Positions 48,233 to 56,266 of a DNA stretch of 64,000 nucleotides are shown one piece after another. Position numbers and translations under genes: made by a program. Each line of letters opens with the position of its first letter. The stretch's first letter is position 1. Location of the stretch: the NCBI RefSeq assembly GCF_000744705.1, contig NZ_JQML01000001.1, positions 8,008,017 to 8,072,016 on the forward strand. The letters are read 5' to 3'. This DNA comes from Streptacidiphilus albus JL83. GTDB lineage: Bacteria > Actinomycetota > Actinomycetes > Streptomycetales > Streptomycetaceae. The notes below the pieces were generated by a model. It was not told where the DNA came from. It searched no databases and saw nothing but the letters and a program-made list of their open reading frames with translations.

Positions 48233-49120
48233 ATGACCACGACAGCGGCGGAACAGGCATCCGGCATCGACTCCGAGTTCGACCGGGGGACCGCCGTCGT
48301 CCGGCGCGCCGCCCCGGCCGCCGGCCCCGACCCGGTCGTCTACGACGCCGAGCTGGACGGCGGCTGGCGGATCGGCGGCGGCATCAACGGCGGGCTGCTG
48401 CTCGCCCTCGCCGGGCGCGCGCTCGCGGACCACCTCGGCACGGCCGCCGGCCACGCCGACCCGATCTCCGTGAGCGGCTACTACCTCAGTGCCTCCCGCC
48501 CCGGCCCGGCCGAGGTCCGCACCACCGCCGTCCGCACCGGCCGGACGCTCTCCACCGGCACCGCCGCGCTGTTCCAGCAGCGCGAGGACGGCACTCCCGT
48601 CGAGCGGCTCCGGGTCCTCGCCTCCTACGGCGACCTGAGCGGCGCCGAGCAGGACGTCCGCACCAGCGCCACCCCGCCGGAGCTGCCGCCGGTCGAGCAG
48701 TGCATCGGCACCGAGCACGCCCCGCCGGCCTTCCTGAAGAGCGCCGACCTGCTGAACCGGCTCGACCTGCGGCTCGACCCGGCCTGTGTCGGCTGGGCGC
48801 TCGGGAAGCCCAGCGGCGAGGGCCGGATCCAGGGCTGGCTGCGGCTCAAGGACGGGCGTCAGCCCGACCCGCTGATGCTGCTGCTGGCGGTCGACGCACT
48901 GCCGCCGACCACCTTCGACCTGGGCCTGCCCGGCTGGACGCCGACCGTCGAGCTCACCGTCCACGTCCGGGCCAGGCCCGTGCCCGGCTGGCTGCGCGTG
49001 GTCCACTCGACCCGCAACCTGGCCGGCGGCTTCCTGGAGGAGGACGCCGAGGTCTGGGACGAGTCCGGCCGGCTGGTCGCCCAGTCCCGCCAGCTCGCCG
49101 TGGTTCCGCGCCTGGGCTGA
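48233..49120 (+). CDS. TesB-like acyl-CoA thioesterase
   Basis: A 295-residue double hot-dog protein starting at ATG 48233, behind TTGGAGGG. First hot-dog: YDAELDGGWRIGGGINGGLLLAL, then DPISVSGYYLSASRPGPAEVRT with typical VRTGRTLSTGTAALFQ. Second hot-dog: RIQGWLRLKDGR, LLLLAVDALPPTTFDLG, TVELTVHVRARP and FLEEDAEVWDESGRLVAQSRQLA. It hydrolyses acyl-CoA. Together with the divergent SDR it suggests lipid or ketone metabolism. Confidence 0.9.
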   Translation: MTTTAAEQASGIDSEFDRGTAVVRRAAPAAGPDPVVYDAELDGGWRIGGGINGGLLLALAGRALADHLGTAAGHADPISVSGYYLSASRPGPAEVRTTAVRTGRTLSTGTAALFQQREDGTPVERLRVLASYGDLSGAEQDVRTSATPPELPPVEQCIGTEHAPPAFLKSADLLNRLDLRLDPACVGWALGKPSGEGRIQGWLRLKDGRQPDPLMLLLAVDALPPTTFDLGLPGWTPTVELTVHVRARPVPGWLRVVHSTRNLAGGFLEEDAEVWDESGRLVAQSRQLAVVPRLG

Positions 49121-49158
49121 GCCGGGGCCTGCGGGCCCGGTCCTGCGGGCCGCGACCG

Positions 49159-49380
49159 TCAGTGCACGTGGTCGGTGAAGGGCGCCTCCGCGTGGGCGAG
49201 CAGCCAGCGGAGGCGCTCCCGGCTCGGCCCGTCGGCCGGGGTGTGGACGATCAGCTCGGTGTCGGGGGCGGAGGCCGGGACGAATCCGCTGATGGCGACG
49301 GAGACCTCGGGTGCCACCCGGGCCCGACGGCTGCGCAGGAACGCCGCGAGCTCGGCCCGGCGTGCGGTGCTGGTGGTCAT
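49159..49380 (-). pseudogene. MmyB-type XRE regulator remnant with internal deletion
   Basis: A 73-residue frame starting at ATG 49380 behind AGGATGG. The beginning (MTTSTARRAELAAFLRSRRA) is the usual N-terminus of MmyB-like XRE regulators, and the end (DTELIVHTPADGPSRERLRWL) looks like their C-terminus. The helix-turn-helix and ligand-binding parts (about 200 residues) between them are missing. I read this as an in-frame deletion remnant. It could still be a translated small protein. Confidence 0.55.
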
Positions 49381-49418
49381 GGCACCATCCTGCACCCCGG
49401 CACTGACAACCGGTCGGA

Positions 49419-49760
49419 TCACGTGGTCGGCGGCGGGAAGGGACGGGACCGGCCGAAGCGGCTCTGCCGGGGCCCGGGTGCGAGCAACTGCTCCAGCGGC
49501 GGCGGGGGCGGCGCGGTGTGCTCGGCGGTGAGGCCGAGCCGCCCGGGATGGACGCAGACCGGGGTGCCGTCGGCCAGGTGGCGGTAGCCGTCGGCCGGGG
49601 AGAACGGCCAGTCCTGGTAGGGACGGTCGGCGGTGGTGAAGGCCGCCCTGGGCAGCCGCAGCGAGGGACAGACCCAGCAGGCCGCGCCGGCGTCCGGATC
49701 CGTCACGAACGGGGCGTCGGCGGGATCGCCGGGCCCTGCGGAGTCCCCTTCGGAGTCCAT
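49419..49760 (-). CDS. Hypothetical protein
   Basis: A 113-residue acidic, proline-rich protein with GACWVCPSLRLPRAAF (one CxxC) and VCVHPGRLG. No family recognised. Good third-position GC bias and its place on the strand of its neighbours make it a likely gene. It lies 38 bases before the MmyB remnant. Confidence 0.55.
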   Translation of the reverse strand: MDSEGDSAGPGDPADAPFVTDPDAGAACWVCPSLRLPRAAFTTADRPYQDWPFSPADGYRHLADGTPVCVHPGRLGLTAEHTAPPPPPLEQLLAPGPRQSRFGRSRPFPPPTT

Positions 49761-49800
49761 GGGAGCAAGCTAGCGGACGCGCCGCCGGGTCAGTGCCCGT

Positions 49801-50292
49801 TCAGAGCCGCTGGTACATGACGTGCAGTCCGACATAGCCCAGCGTCGGGTGCCGGAACGCCTCCGGCAGGGTCGCCATGACCTCGAAGCCCAGCGACTTC
49901 CACAGCGCCACCGCACCGGTGTTGGACTCCACCACGGCGTTGAACTGCATCGCCCGGTAGCCCTCCGCCCGGGCCCAGGCCAGGACGTGCTCGCCCAGCG
50001 CCCGGCCCACGCCGCGCCCGGCGCAGGCCGGGTCGACCATGAAGCTGGCGCCGGCGACGTGCGAGGCCGGACCCATGTGGTTGGGGTTCATCTTGGCGCT
50101 GCCGAGCACCGCCCCGGTCGTCCCGTCCACCGCCACCACCGTGCGTCCGGGCGCGGACAGCATCCAGATCGAGCGGGCCTGCTCCTCGCCCAGGTCGCGG
50201 GGGTAGGTGTAGGTCTCGCCCGCGGCGACGATGGTGTGCAGGAAGGGCCAGATGGCGGGCCAGTCGGCCCCGGTGGCTTCGCGGATCAGCAT
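49801..50292 (-). CDS. GNAT N-acetyltransferase
   Basis: A 163-residue acetyltransferase. It opens with LIREATGADWPAIWPFLHTIV. The acetyl-CoA region is SFMVDPACAGRGVGRALGEHVLAWARAEGY (about residues 88-118, R/Q-x-x-G-x-G/A as RGVGRA), then MQFNAVVESNTGAVALWKSLGFE. It resembles phosphinothricin-type or L-amino acid N-acyltransferases. The substrate is not known. It is divergent from tex. Confidence 0.9.
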   Translation of the reverse strand: MLIREATGADWPAIWPFLHTIVAAGETYTYPRDLGEEQARSIWMLSAPGRTVVAVDGTTGAVLGSAKMNPNHMGPASHVAGASFMVDPACAGRGVGRALGEHVLAWARAEGYRAMQFNAVVESNTGAVALWKSLGFEVMATLPEAFRHPTLGYVGLHVMYQRL

Positions 50293-50399
50293 CCGGTCAG
50301 TCTAGGAAGGGCGACCCGCCCGAGCGCCAGTGGTTTTCCCCCCGGGGTCGGGCGCGGCACAATGCAGACGGAGTCCCTGCGAGAGAGCGGTAACTGAGC

Positions 50400-52946
50400 G
50401 TGACCCTTCAGAGTGCGTCCAACCCCGGTGCGGCCCCTTCGGCCACCGGTGAGCAGCCCACCGTCGACCAGGCCGGGGCGATCCGGCGGACCATCGCCGA
50501 GGAGCTCGGCGTACGGGCCGGCCAGGTGCAGGCGGCAGTCGACCTGCTCGACGGCGGGGCGACCGTGCCCTTCATCGCCCGCTACCGCAAGGAGGCGACC
50601 GGAGAGCTCGACGACGCCCAGCTGCGCACCCTGGAGGAGCGGCTGCGCTACCTGCGCGAGCTGGAGGACCGGCGGACCGCGATCCTGGAGTCGGTCCGCA
50701 GCCAGGGCAAGCTGGACGCGGCGCTGGAGGCGCAGATCCGCGCCGCCGACTCCAAGGCCCGGCTGGAGGACATCTACCTGCCGTTCAAGCCCAAGCGCCG
50801 GACCAAGGCCATGATCGCCCGCGAGGCCGGTCTGGAGCCGCTGGCCGACCTGCTGCTCGGCGACCCGGGCCGGGACCCGCAGGCCGAGGCCGCCGCCTTC
50901 GTCGGCGAGGGCGTCACCGACGCCGCCGCCGCGCTGGAGGGCGCGCGCTCGATCCTGGTCGAGCGCTTCGGCGAGGACGCCGACCTGATCGGCGCGTTGC
51001 GCGAGAAGATGTGGAGCCGGGGCCGGCTCTCCGCCAAGGTCCGCGAGGGCAAGGAGGCGGAGGGCGCGAAGTTCTCCGACTACTTCGACTTCGCCGAGCC
51101 CTTCACCCGGCTGCCCTCGCACCGGGTGCTGGCGATGCTGCGCGGTGAGAAGGAGGACGTCCTCGACCTCACCCTGGAGCCCTACGCCGACGAGGCCGAC
51201 GCCGAGGCGCCCGGCAGCTACGAGTCGCGGATCGCCCAGCGCTTCGAGATCGCCGACCGGGGCCGGCCGGGCGACCGCTGGCTGCTGGACACCGTCCGCT
51301 GGGCCTGGCGCACCCGGATCCTGGTCCACCTCGGCATCGACCTGCGGCTGCGGCTGCGCACCGAGGCCGAGGACGAGGCGGTGCGGGTGTTCGCCGCCAA
51401 CCTGCGCGACCTGCTGCTGGCCGCCCCCGCCGGGACCCGGGCCACCCTCGGCCTGGACCCGGGCTTCCGCACCGGCGTCAAGGTCGCCGTGGTCGACGCC
51501 ACCGGCAAGGTCGTCGCCCACGACACCATCTACCCGCACGTCCCGGCCAACCGCTGGGACGAGTCGATCGCCACCCTGGCCAAGCTCTGCGCGGCGCACC
51601 GGGTCGACCTGATCGCCATCGGCAACGGCACCGCCTCCCGCGAGACCGACAAGCTGGCCGGGGACCTGATCAAGCTCCACCCGGAGCTCAAGCTCACCAA
51701 GGCCGTGGTCTCCGAGGCCGGCGCCTCGGTCTACTCGGCCTCCGCCTACGCCTCGCAGGAACTGCCCGAGCTCAATGTCTCGATCCGGGGCGCGGTCTCC
51801 ATCGCCCGCCGGCTGCAGGACCCGCTGGCGGAGCTGGTCAAGATCGACCCCAAGTCCATCGGCGTCGGCCAGTACCAGCACGACCTCTCCGAGAGCAAGC
51901 TCTCCCGCTCGCTGGACGCGGTGGTCGAGGACTGCGTCAACGGCGTCGGCGTGGACGTGAACACCGCCTCCGCGCCGCTGCTCACCCGGGTCTCCGGGAT
52001 CACCGCCGGGCTGGCCGAGAACATCGTCTCCCACCGCGACGCCAACGGCCCGTTCCGGACCCGCAAGGGGCTCAAGGACGTGGCCCGGCTCGGCCCCAAG
52101 GCGTTCGAGCAGTGCGCGGGCTTCCTCCGGATCCCCGGCGGCGAGGACCCGCTGGACGGCTCCAGCGTCCACCCGGAGGCCTACCCGGTGGTCCGGCGGA
52201 TGCTGGTGAAGACCGGCGGTGAGCTGAAGTCGCTGATCGGCAACGGCGCGGTGCTGCGCGGGCTGCGGCCGGGCGAGTTCGCCGACGAGACCTTCGGGGT
52301 GCCGACGGTCACCGACATCCTGCGCGAGCTGGAGAAGCCGGGCCGCGACCCGCGTCCCGCCTTCCGCACGGCGGCCTTCAAGGAGGGCGTCGAGAAGCTC
52401 TCCGACCTGGAGCCCGGGATGCTGCTGGAGGGCACGGTCACCAATGTCGCCGCCTTCGGCGCCTTCGTGGACGTCGGCGTCCACCAGGACGGCCTGGTGC
52501 ATGTCTCGGCGCTGTCGAAGAACTTCGTCAAGGACCCGCGCGAGGTGGTGAAGTCCGGCGACATCGTCCGGGTGAAGGTGCTGGAGGTCGACATCCCGCG
52601 CAAGCGGATCTCGCTGACGCTCCGTCTGGACGACGAGCTGCCGACGGCCGGGGGCGCGGGGCCGTCCGGGCAGCGCGGCGAGCGGCAGGAGCGCGGGCCG
52701 CGCCAGGGGCGGCCGGGCGGCCGGGCGGGGCAGCAGGGCCAGGGCCAGCAGCAGTCGGGGCAGCAGGGGCAGGGGCAGGGGCAGTCGGGCCAGTCCGGGC
52801 GGGGCCGGGGCGAGCAGGGGCGCGGGCAGCAGTCCTCGCGGGCCCCGCAGCCGCGCAGCGGCAACGGCGGCGGTTCCGGATCGGGCGGGGGCGGCGGGGC
52901 GATGGCCGACGCGCTGCGCCGGGCCGGCCTGACCGGACCGCGCTGA
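50400..52946 (+). CDS. tex: Tex-family transcription accessory / RNA-binding protein
   Basis: An 848-residue protein, GTG start. It has a Tex-like N-terminal helical domain (VPFIARYRKEATGELDDAQLR), a YqgF/RNase H-like domain (TLGLDPGFRTGVKVAVVD, TIYPH, IGNGTASRETDKL), helix-hairpin-helix repeats (GVDVNTASAPLLTRVSGI, FRTRKGLKDVARLGPKAFEQC) and an S1 RNA-binding domain (LEGTVTNVAAFGAFVDVGVHQDGLVH). An extra C-terminal tail of about 90 residues is Gln/Gly/Arg-rich. Tex binds nucleic acids and the transcription or translation apparatus. Confidence 0.95.
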   Translation: MTLQSASNPGAAPSATGEQPTVDQAGAIRRTIAEELGVRAGQVQAAVDLLDGGATVPFIARYRKEATGELDDAQLRTLEERLRYLRELEDRRTAILESVRSQGKLDAALEAQIRAADSKARLEDIYLPFKPKRRTKAMIAREAGLEPLADLLLGDPGRDPQAEAAAFVGEGVTDAAAALEGARSILVERFGEDADLIGALREKMWSRGRLSAKVREGKEAEGAKFSDYFDFAEPFTRLPSHRVLAMLRGEKEDVLDLTLEPYADEADAEAPGSYESRIAQRFEIADRGRPGDRWLLDTVRWAWRTRILVHLGIDLRLRLRTEAEDEAVRVFAANLRDLLLAAPAGTRATLGLDPGFRTGVKVAVVDATGKVVAHDTIYPHVPANRWDESIATLAKLCAAHRVDLIAIGNGTASRETDKLAGDLIKLHPELKLTKAVVSEAGASVYSASAYASQELPELNVSIRGAVSIARRLQDPLAELVKIDPKSIGVGQYQHDLSESKLSRSLDAVVEDCVNGVGVDVNTASAPLLTRVSGITAGLAENIVSHRDANGPFRTRKGLKDVARLGPKAFEQCAGFLRIPGGEDPLDGSSVHPEAYPVVRRMLVKTGGELKSLIGNGAVLRGLRPGEFADETFGVPTVTDILRELEKPGRDPRPAFRTAAFKEGVEKLSDLEPGMLLEGTVTNVAAFGAFVDVGVHQDGLVHVSALSKNFVKDPREVVKSGDIVRVKVLEVDIPRKRISLTLRLDDELPTAGGAGPSGQRGERQERGPRQGRPGGRAGQQGQGQQQSGQQGQGQGQSGQSGRGRGEQGRGQQSSRAPQPRSGNGGGSGSGGGGGAMADALRRAGLTGPR

Positions 52947-52965
52947 CGCCAGGTCACCCCGGTAG

Positions 52966-53023
52966 CTTGCTGCCAGTAGCTGATGGCACAGTGGATCCTG
53001 TCGCCGATTCTGCTGGCAGCAAG
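52966..53023. terminator. Long-range inverted repeat after tex
   Basis: CTTGCTGCCAG (52966-52976) and its exact complement CTGGCAGCAAG (53013-53023) flank a 36-base loop that has its own partial hairpin (GGC-CAG with CTG-GCC). It may terminate tex; its architecture could also be the footprint of a small mobile palindrome. Confidence 0.5.
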
Positions 53024-53153
53024 TCCGGCATATCGTAGGATGATCAGCGGAAGCCCCGGTCGCTCCCCCGTGCGAACGGGGCTCCCTTCATCTCCAAACC
53101 CTCGCTGACCAGCGGTTCTGAGCCCAGCTCACCGGGTCGGCAGCCGCGCCGGG

Positions 53154-54260
53154 TCAGCGCAGATGGCGGGAGATCCAGCGGAAGGCCTCGGGCAGCATCG
53201 CCGCCCAGACATCCATGGTGTGGCCGCCGCGCGCCACCGTCAGCAGGTCGCCCTCGGCGGGCGGACGCAGCACGGCGACCATCGCCCGGGCGTCGGCCAC
53301 CGTCCGGCCGTCCTCCATGCTTCCCGCCATCAGCAGGTCGACGTCCGGCTGCGGGGACGCGGCGCACATCACCAGCCTCGGGTTCTCCCTCCTGACCAGC
53401 GCGGGGTGGCTGAGCACGACGGCGGCCTCCGGATCGGTGTAGCCGGAGAGGCTGACCGCCGAGTGGAACACCCCCGGGAAGTGCACCACCAGGTCGGCCG
53501 AGCAGTAGCCGCCGGCCGAGTAGCCCATCACCGACCAGTCCGCCGGGTCGGCGGAGGCACGGAACTCGCTCCTGACGATCGCGGGCACGTCCGTGCCCAG
53601 CCAGGTCTGGGTGTGCGGTCCGCCGGGCAGGTCGGCGCAGCCCGCGTCACTGCGGCCCAGGGTGTTGGACATGGCCGCCACCAGGATCATCGGGCGGGCC
53701 TGACCGGCAGCCACCAGCCGCTGCAGGGTGCGCTGGCCCTGCAGCACCTGGAACCAGGCCAGCGGGGAGCCCGGCTGACCGGGCAGCAGCTCGACCACCG
53801 GGAAGCGCTCGCCCAGGTGGGCCGGATCCTGGTACTCCGGCGGCAGCCAGACGTAGAGGCTGCCGCGGAGCCCGGACCGGGCGCCGGTCAGCTGCGCCTC
53901 GAGCAGCCCGGCGCCGTCGGGGCGGAAGTCGGGGCGGAAGTCGGGGTGGGGGTCGGAGCGGCTGGGCGCGGCGTCGCTGTCGCTGGAGACGGTGGCCGCC
54001 GCCGACGTCTCCAGGGTGGTCGCGGTGCTCGGCCCGTCCGTCAGATCGCGCCAGGAGTCGTACAGCAGGTAGCTGTCGTTGATGCCGACCAGCACCACCA
54101 GCACCGCCGCCGCCTGGGCGGCCAGCAGCAGCGTCAGCCGGAGACCGGTCCGGAGCGGAGCCGGTCCGCGCATCCGGTTCCACAGGGCGAGCGTGCCCAG
54201 GGTCAGCGAGATCGCCAGGACGATGGTGAACGCGAGGAACGGGGTGCCGATGAGTGACAT
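53154..54260 (-). CDS. Membrane-anchored esterase (EstD/antigen 85-like alpha/beta hydrolase)
   Basis: A 368-residue protein starting at ATG behind GGAGG. Two N-terminal membrane helices (LAFTIVLAISLTLGTLALW and LTLLLAAQAAAVLVVLVG) anchor an external esterase domain. That domain has YVWLPPEYQDPAH, RFPVVELLPGQPGS (oxyanion region), nucleophile elbow MGYSAGGYCSA and the catalytic His in ARGGHTMDVW. It resembles the mycolyl-transferase/EstD group found in actinomycetes. Substrate unknown. Confidence 0.9.
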   Translation of the reverse strand: MSLIGTPFLAFTIVLAISLTLGTLALWNRMRGPAPLRTGLRLTLLLAAQAAAVLVVLVGINDSYLLYDSWRDLTDGPSTATTLETSAAATVSSDSDAAPSRSDPHPDFRPDFRPDGAGLLEAQLTGARSGLRGSLYVWLPPEYQDPAHLGERFPVVELLPGQPGSPLAWFQVLQGQRTLQRLVAAGQARPMILVAAMSNTLGRSDAGCADLPGGPHTQTWLGTDVPAIVRSEFRASADPADWSVMGYSAGGYCSADLVVHFPGVFHSAVSLSGYTDPEAAVVLSHPALVRRENPRLVMCAASPQPDVDLLMAGSMEDGRTVADARAMVAVLRPPAEGDLLTVARGGHTMDVWAAMLPEAFRWISRHLR

Positions 54261-54452
54261 GGTCTGCGCCTCCGGGTCTGGGGAGTGCCCGGGGGCAGGC
54301 TGCCCGCAGCTCCGCGCGGTCACGCGGTCGGGACCGCCGCCGGCGCCCGTCGGCCGACCCGGTGACCGGTCCGGACGTGCACAGCAGCGGGGCCGGTCAC
54401 GGGAGTTCGGGGGAGCGGTGGCGCGCGGGCGGGCCCGGCGGACGCCCGGAAA

Positions 54453-56180
54453 TCATCCGTTCGGCGGAACGGCCGTCCAGGTCGATGCGGAGGCCGACAC
54501 CGAAGCGGGTGCCGAACGCGAGGCCGGGCGCAGCCAGACGGCGGTGTCGGCCGGCAGCAGCGGACCGTCGGGGCCGTCCGTCAGCGCGCCGCTGGCCAGC
54601 AGCGGCTCGCCGTCCACCGGCAGCGGTACCGGCTCGGGGCCGAAGTTGACCAGGCAGCGGAAGTCCGCCGACCGGGTGAAGTCCAGCACCCGCGCGGGGG
54701 ACGGCAGCCAGTGCACGGCCGAGTCGTCGGGACAGGGGTGGGCGCGCCGCAGCCGCAGGGCGGCCCGGTAGAGCTCCAGCTGGGAGCCGGCCGTTCCGGA
54801 CTGCGCGGCGACGCTCAGGTCCTTCCAGGCCGCCGGTTGGACGTCGAGCCAGGGGACCGAGCCCTCGGGGCCGAAGCCGAACGGCGACCGGGAGCCGCCC
54901 CAGGGCAGCGGCACCCTGCAGCCGTCCCGGCCCCGGTCGGCGCCGCCGGTGCGCAGCCAGACCGGGTCCTGGCGCAGTTCGTCCGGGATGGACTCGACCT
55001 CCCACAGGCCCAACTCGTCGCCCTGGTAGACGTAGACGCCGCCGGGGAGGGCGAGCACCAGCAGCGCGGCGGCGCGGGCCCGGCGGGTGCCGAGCGCCAG
55101 GTCCACCGGCAGCCCGTGGCGCCGGGCCCGGTCGAAGCCGTAGCCGGTGTCGGCCCGGCCGAAGCGGGTGACCTGGCGGGTGGTGTCGTGGTTGGACAGC
55201 ACCCAGGTCGGCGGCGCGCCCACCGGGGCGTGCGCGGCGAAGGTCGCGTCGATGACCTGCCGGTAGTCCTCGGCCGCCCACGGGGCGCGCAGCAGGGCGA
55301 AGTTGAAGGCCGCGTGCAGTTCGTCGGGACGCAGGTAGCGGCAGAAGCGACCCGGGTCGGTCTCCCACAGCTCGGCCACGAACATCCGCTCGCCGGGGTA
55401 GCCGTCGGTGATGGCCCGCCAGTCGCGGTAGACCGCGTGCACCCCGTCCTGGTCGCGCCAGGGGTCGGGGTGGCCGTGGTGCCCGGCCGAGTCGGGCAGC
55501 CCCGCCTCCTTCACCAGGTGGTCGGTGACGTCGATCCGGAAGCCGTCCACGCCCCGGTCCAGCCAGAACCGCAGCACCGAGGCGAACTCCGCGCGGACCT
55601 CCGGGTTCTCCCAGTTCCAGTCCGGCTGCTCGGGCGCGAACAGGTGCAGGTACCACTCGCCGGGGCGGCCGTCCGGCTCGGCCACCCGCTGCCAGGCCGG
55701 GCCGCCGAAGTGCGAGCGCCAGTCGTTGGGCGGCAGTTCGCCCTCCTCGCCGAGCCCGGGACGGAAGTGGAAGTGGGCCCGCTCCGGCGACCCGGGACCG
55801 GCGGCGAGGGCGGCCCGGAACCACGGGTGTCGGTCCGAGCAGTGGTTGGGCACCAGGTCGACCACGATCCGCAGGCCCGCGTCGTGGGCCTCGGCGATCA
55901 GCAGCTCGGCCTCGGCGAGGGTGCCGAACGCCGGGTCGATGTCGCGGTAGTCGGCGATGTCGTAGCCGCCGTCGGCGAGCGGCGAGACGTACCAGGGCGA
56001 GATCCACAGGGCGTCCACGCCCAGCTCCGCCAGGTAGGGCAGCCGGGCGCGGAGCCCGGCGAGGTCGCCGGTGCCGTCGCCGTCGCCGTCCGCGAAGCTG
56101 CGCGGATAGACCTGGTACAGCGCCGCCCCGCGCCACCACGCACACCGCTCGGACTGCTGCTCGGTCTGCTGCTGATCCAT
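54453..56180 (-). CDS. GH13 alpha-glucosidase (oligo-1,6-glucosidase / AglA type)
   Basis: A 575-residue cytoplasmic glycosidase starting at ATG 7 bases after AGGAGGT. GH13 motifs in order: VDALWISPWYVSPLADGGYDIADY, region I DLVPNHCSD, region II GFRIDVTDHL (nucleophile Asp), region III FVAELWE (acid/base Glu) and region IV VLSNHDTTR (transition-state Asp). It hydrolyses alpha-1,4 or alpha-1,6 glucosidic bonds of malto- or isomalto-oligosaccharides. No sugar ABC transporter or LacI gene is adjacent, unlike typical mal loci. Confidence 0.93.
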   Translation of the reverse strand: MDQQQTEQQSERCAWWRGAALYQVYPRSFADGDGDGTGDLAGLRARLPYLAELGVDALWISPWYVSPLADGGYDIADYRDIDPAFGTLAEAELLIAEAHDAGLRIVVDLVPNHCSDRHPWFRAALAAGPGSPERAHFHFRPGLGEEGELPPNDWRSHFGGPAWQRVAEPDGRPGEWYLHLFAPEQPDWNWENPEVRAEFASVLRFWLDRGVDGFRIDVTDHLVKEAGLPDSAGHHGHPDPWRDQDGVHAVYRDWRAITDGYPGERMFVAELWETDPGRFCRYLRPDELHAAFNFALLRAPWAAEDYRQVIDATFAAHAPVGAPPTWVLSNHDTTRQVTRFGRADTGYGFDRARRHGLPVDLALGTRRARAAALLVLALPGGVYVYQGDELGLWEVESIPDELRQDPVWLRTGGADRGRDGCRVPLPWGGSRSPFGFGPEGSVPWLDVQPAAWKDLSVAAQSGTAGSQLELYRAALRLRRAHPCPDDSAVHWLPSPARVLDFTRSADFRCLVNFGPEPVPLPVDGEPLLASGALTDGPDGPLLPADTAVWLRPASRSAPASVSASASTWTAVPPNG

Positions 56181-56266
56181 GGACGGACCTCCTGCCGTTC
56201 GTGCCGCCACCCCGCCGCTACCCAGTGGACCCCGCCCGGCCGCCCCGGCTCAAGGGGGCGCCCCGG

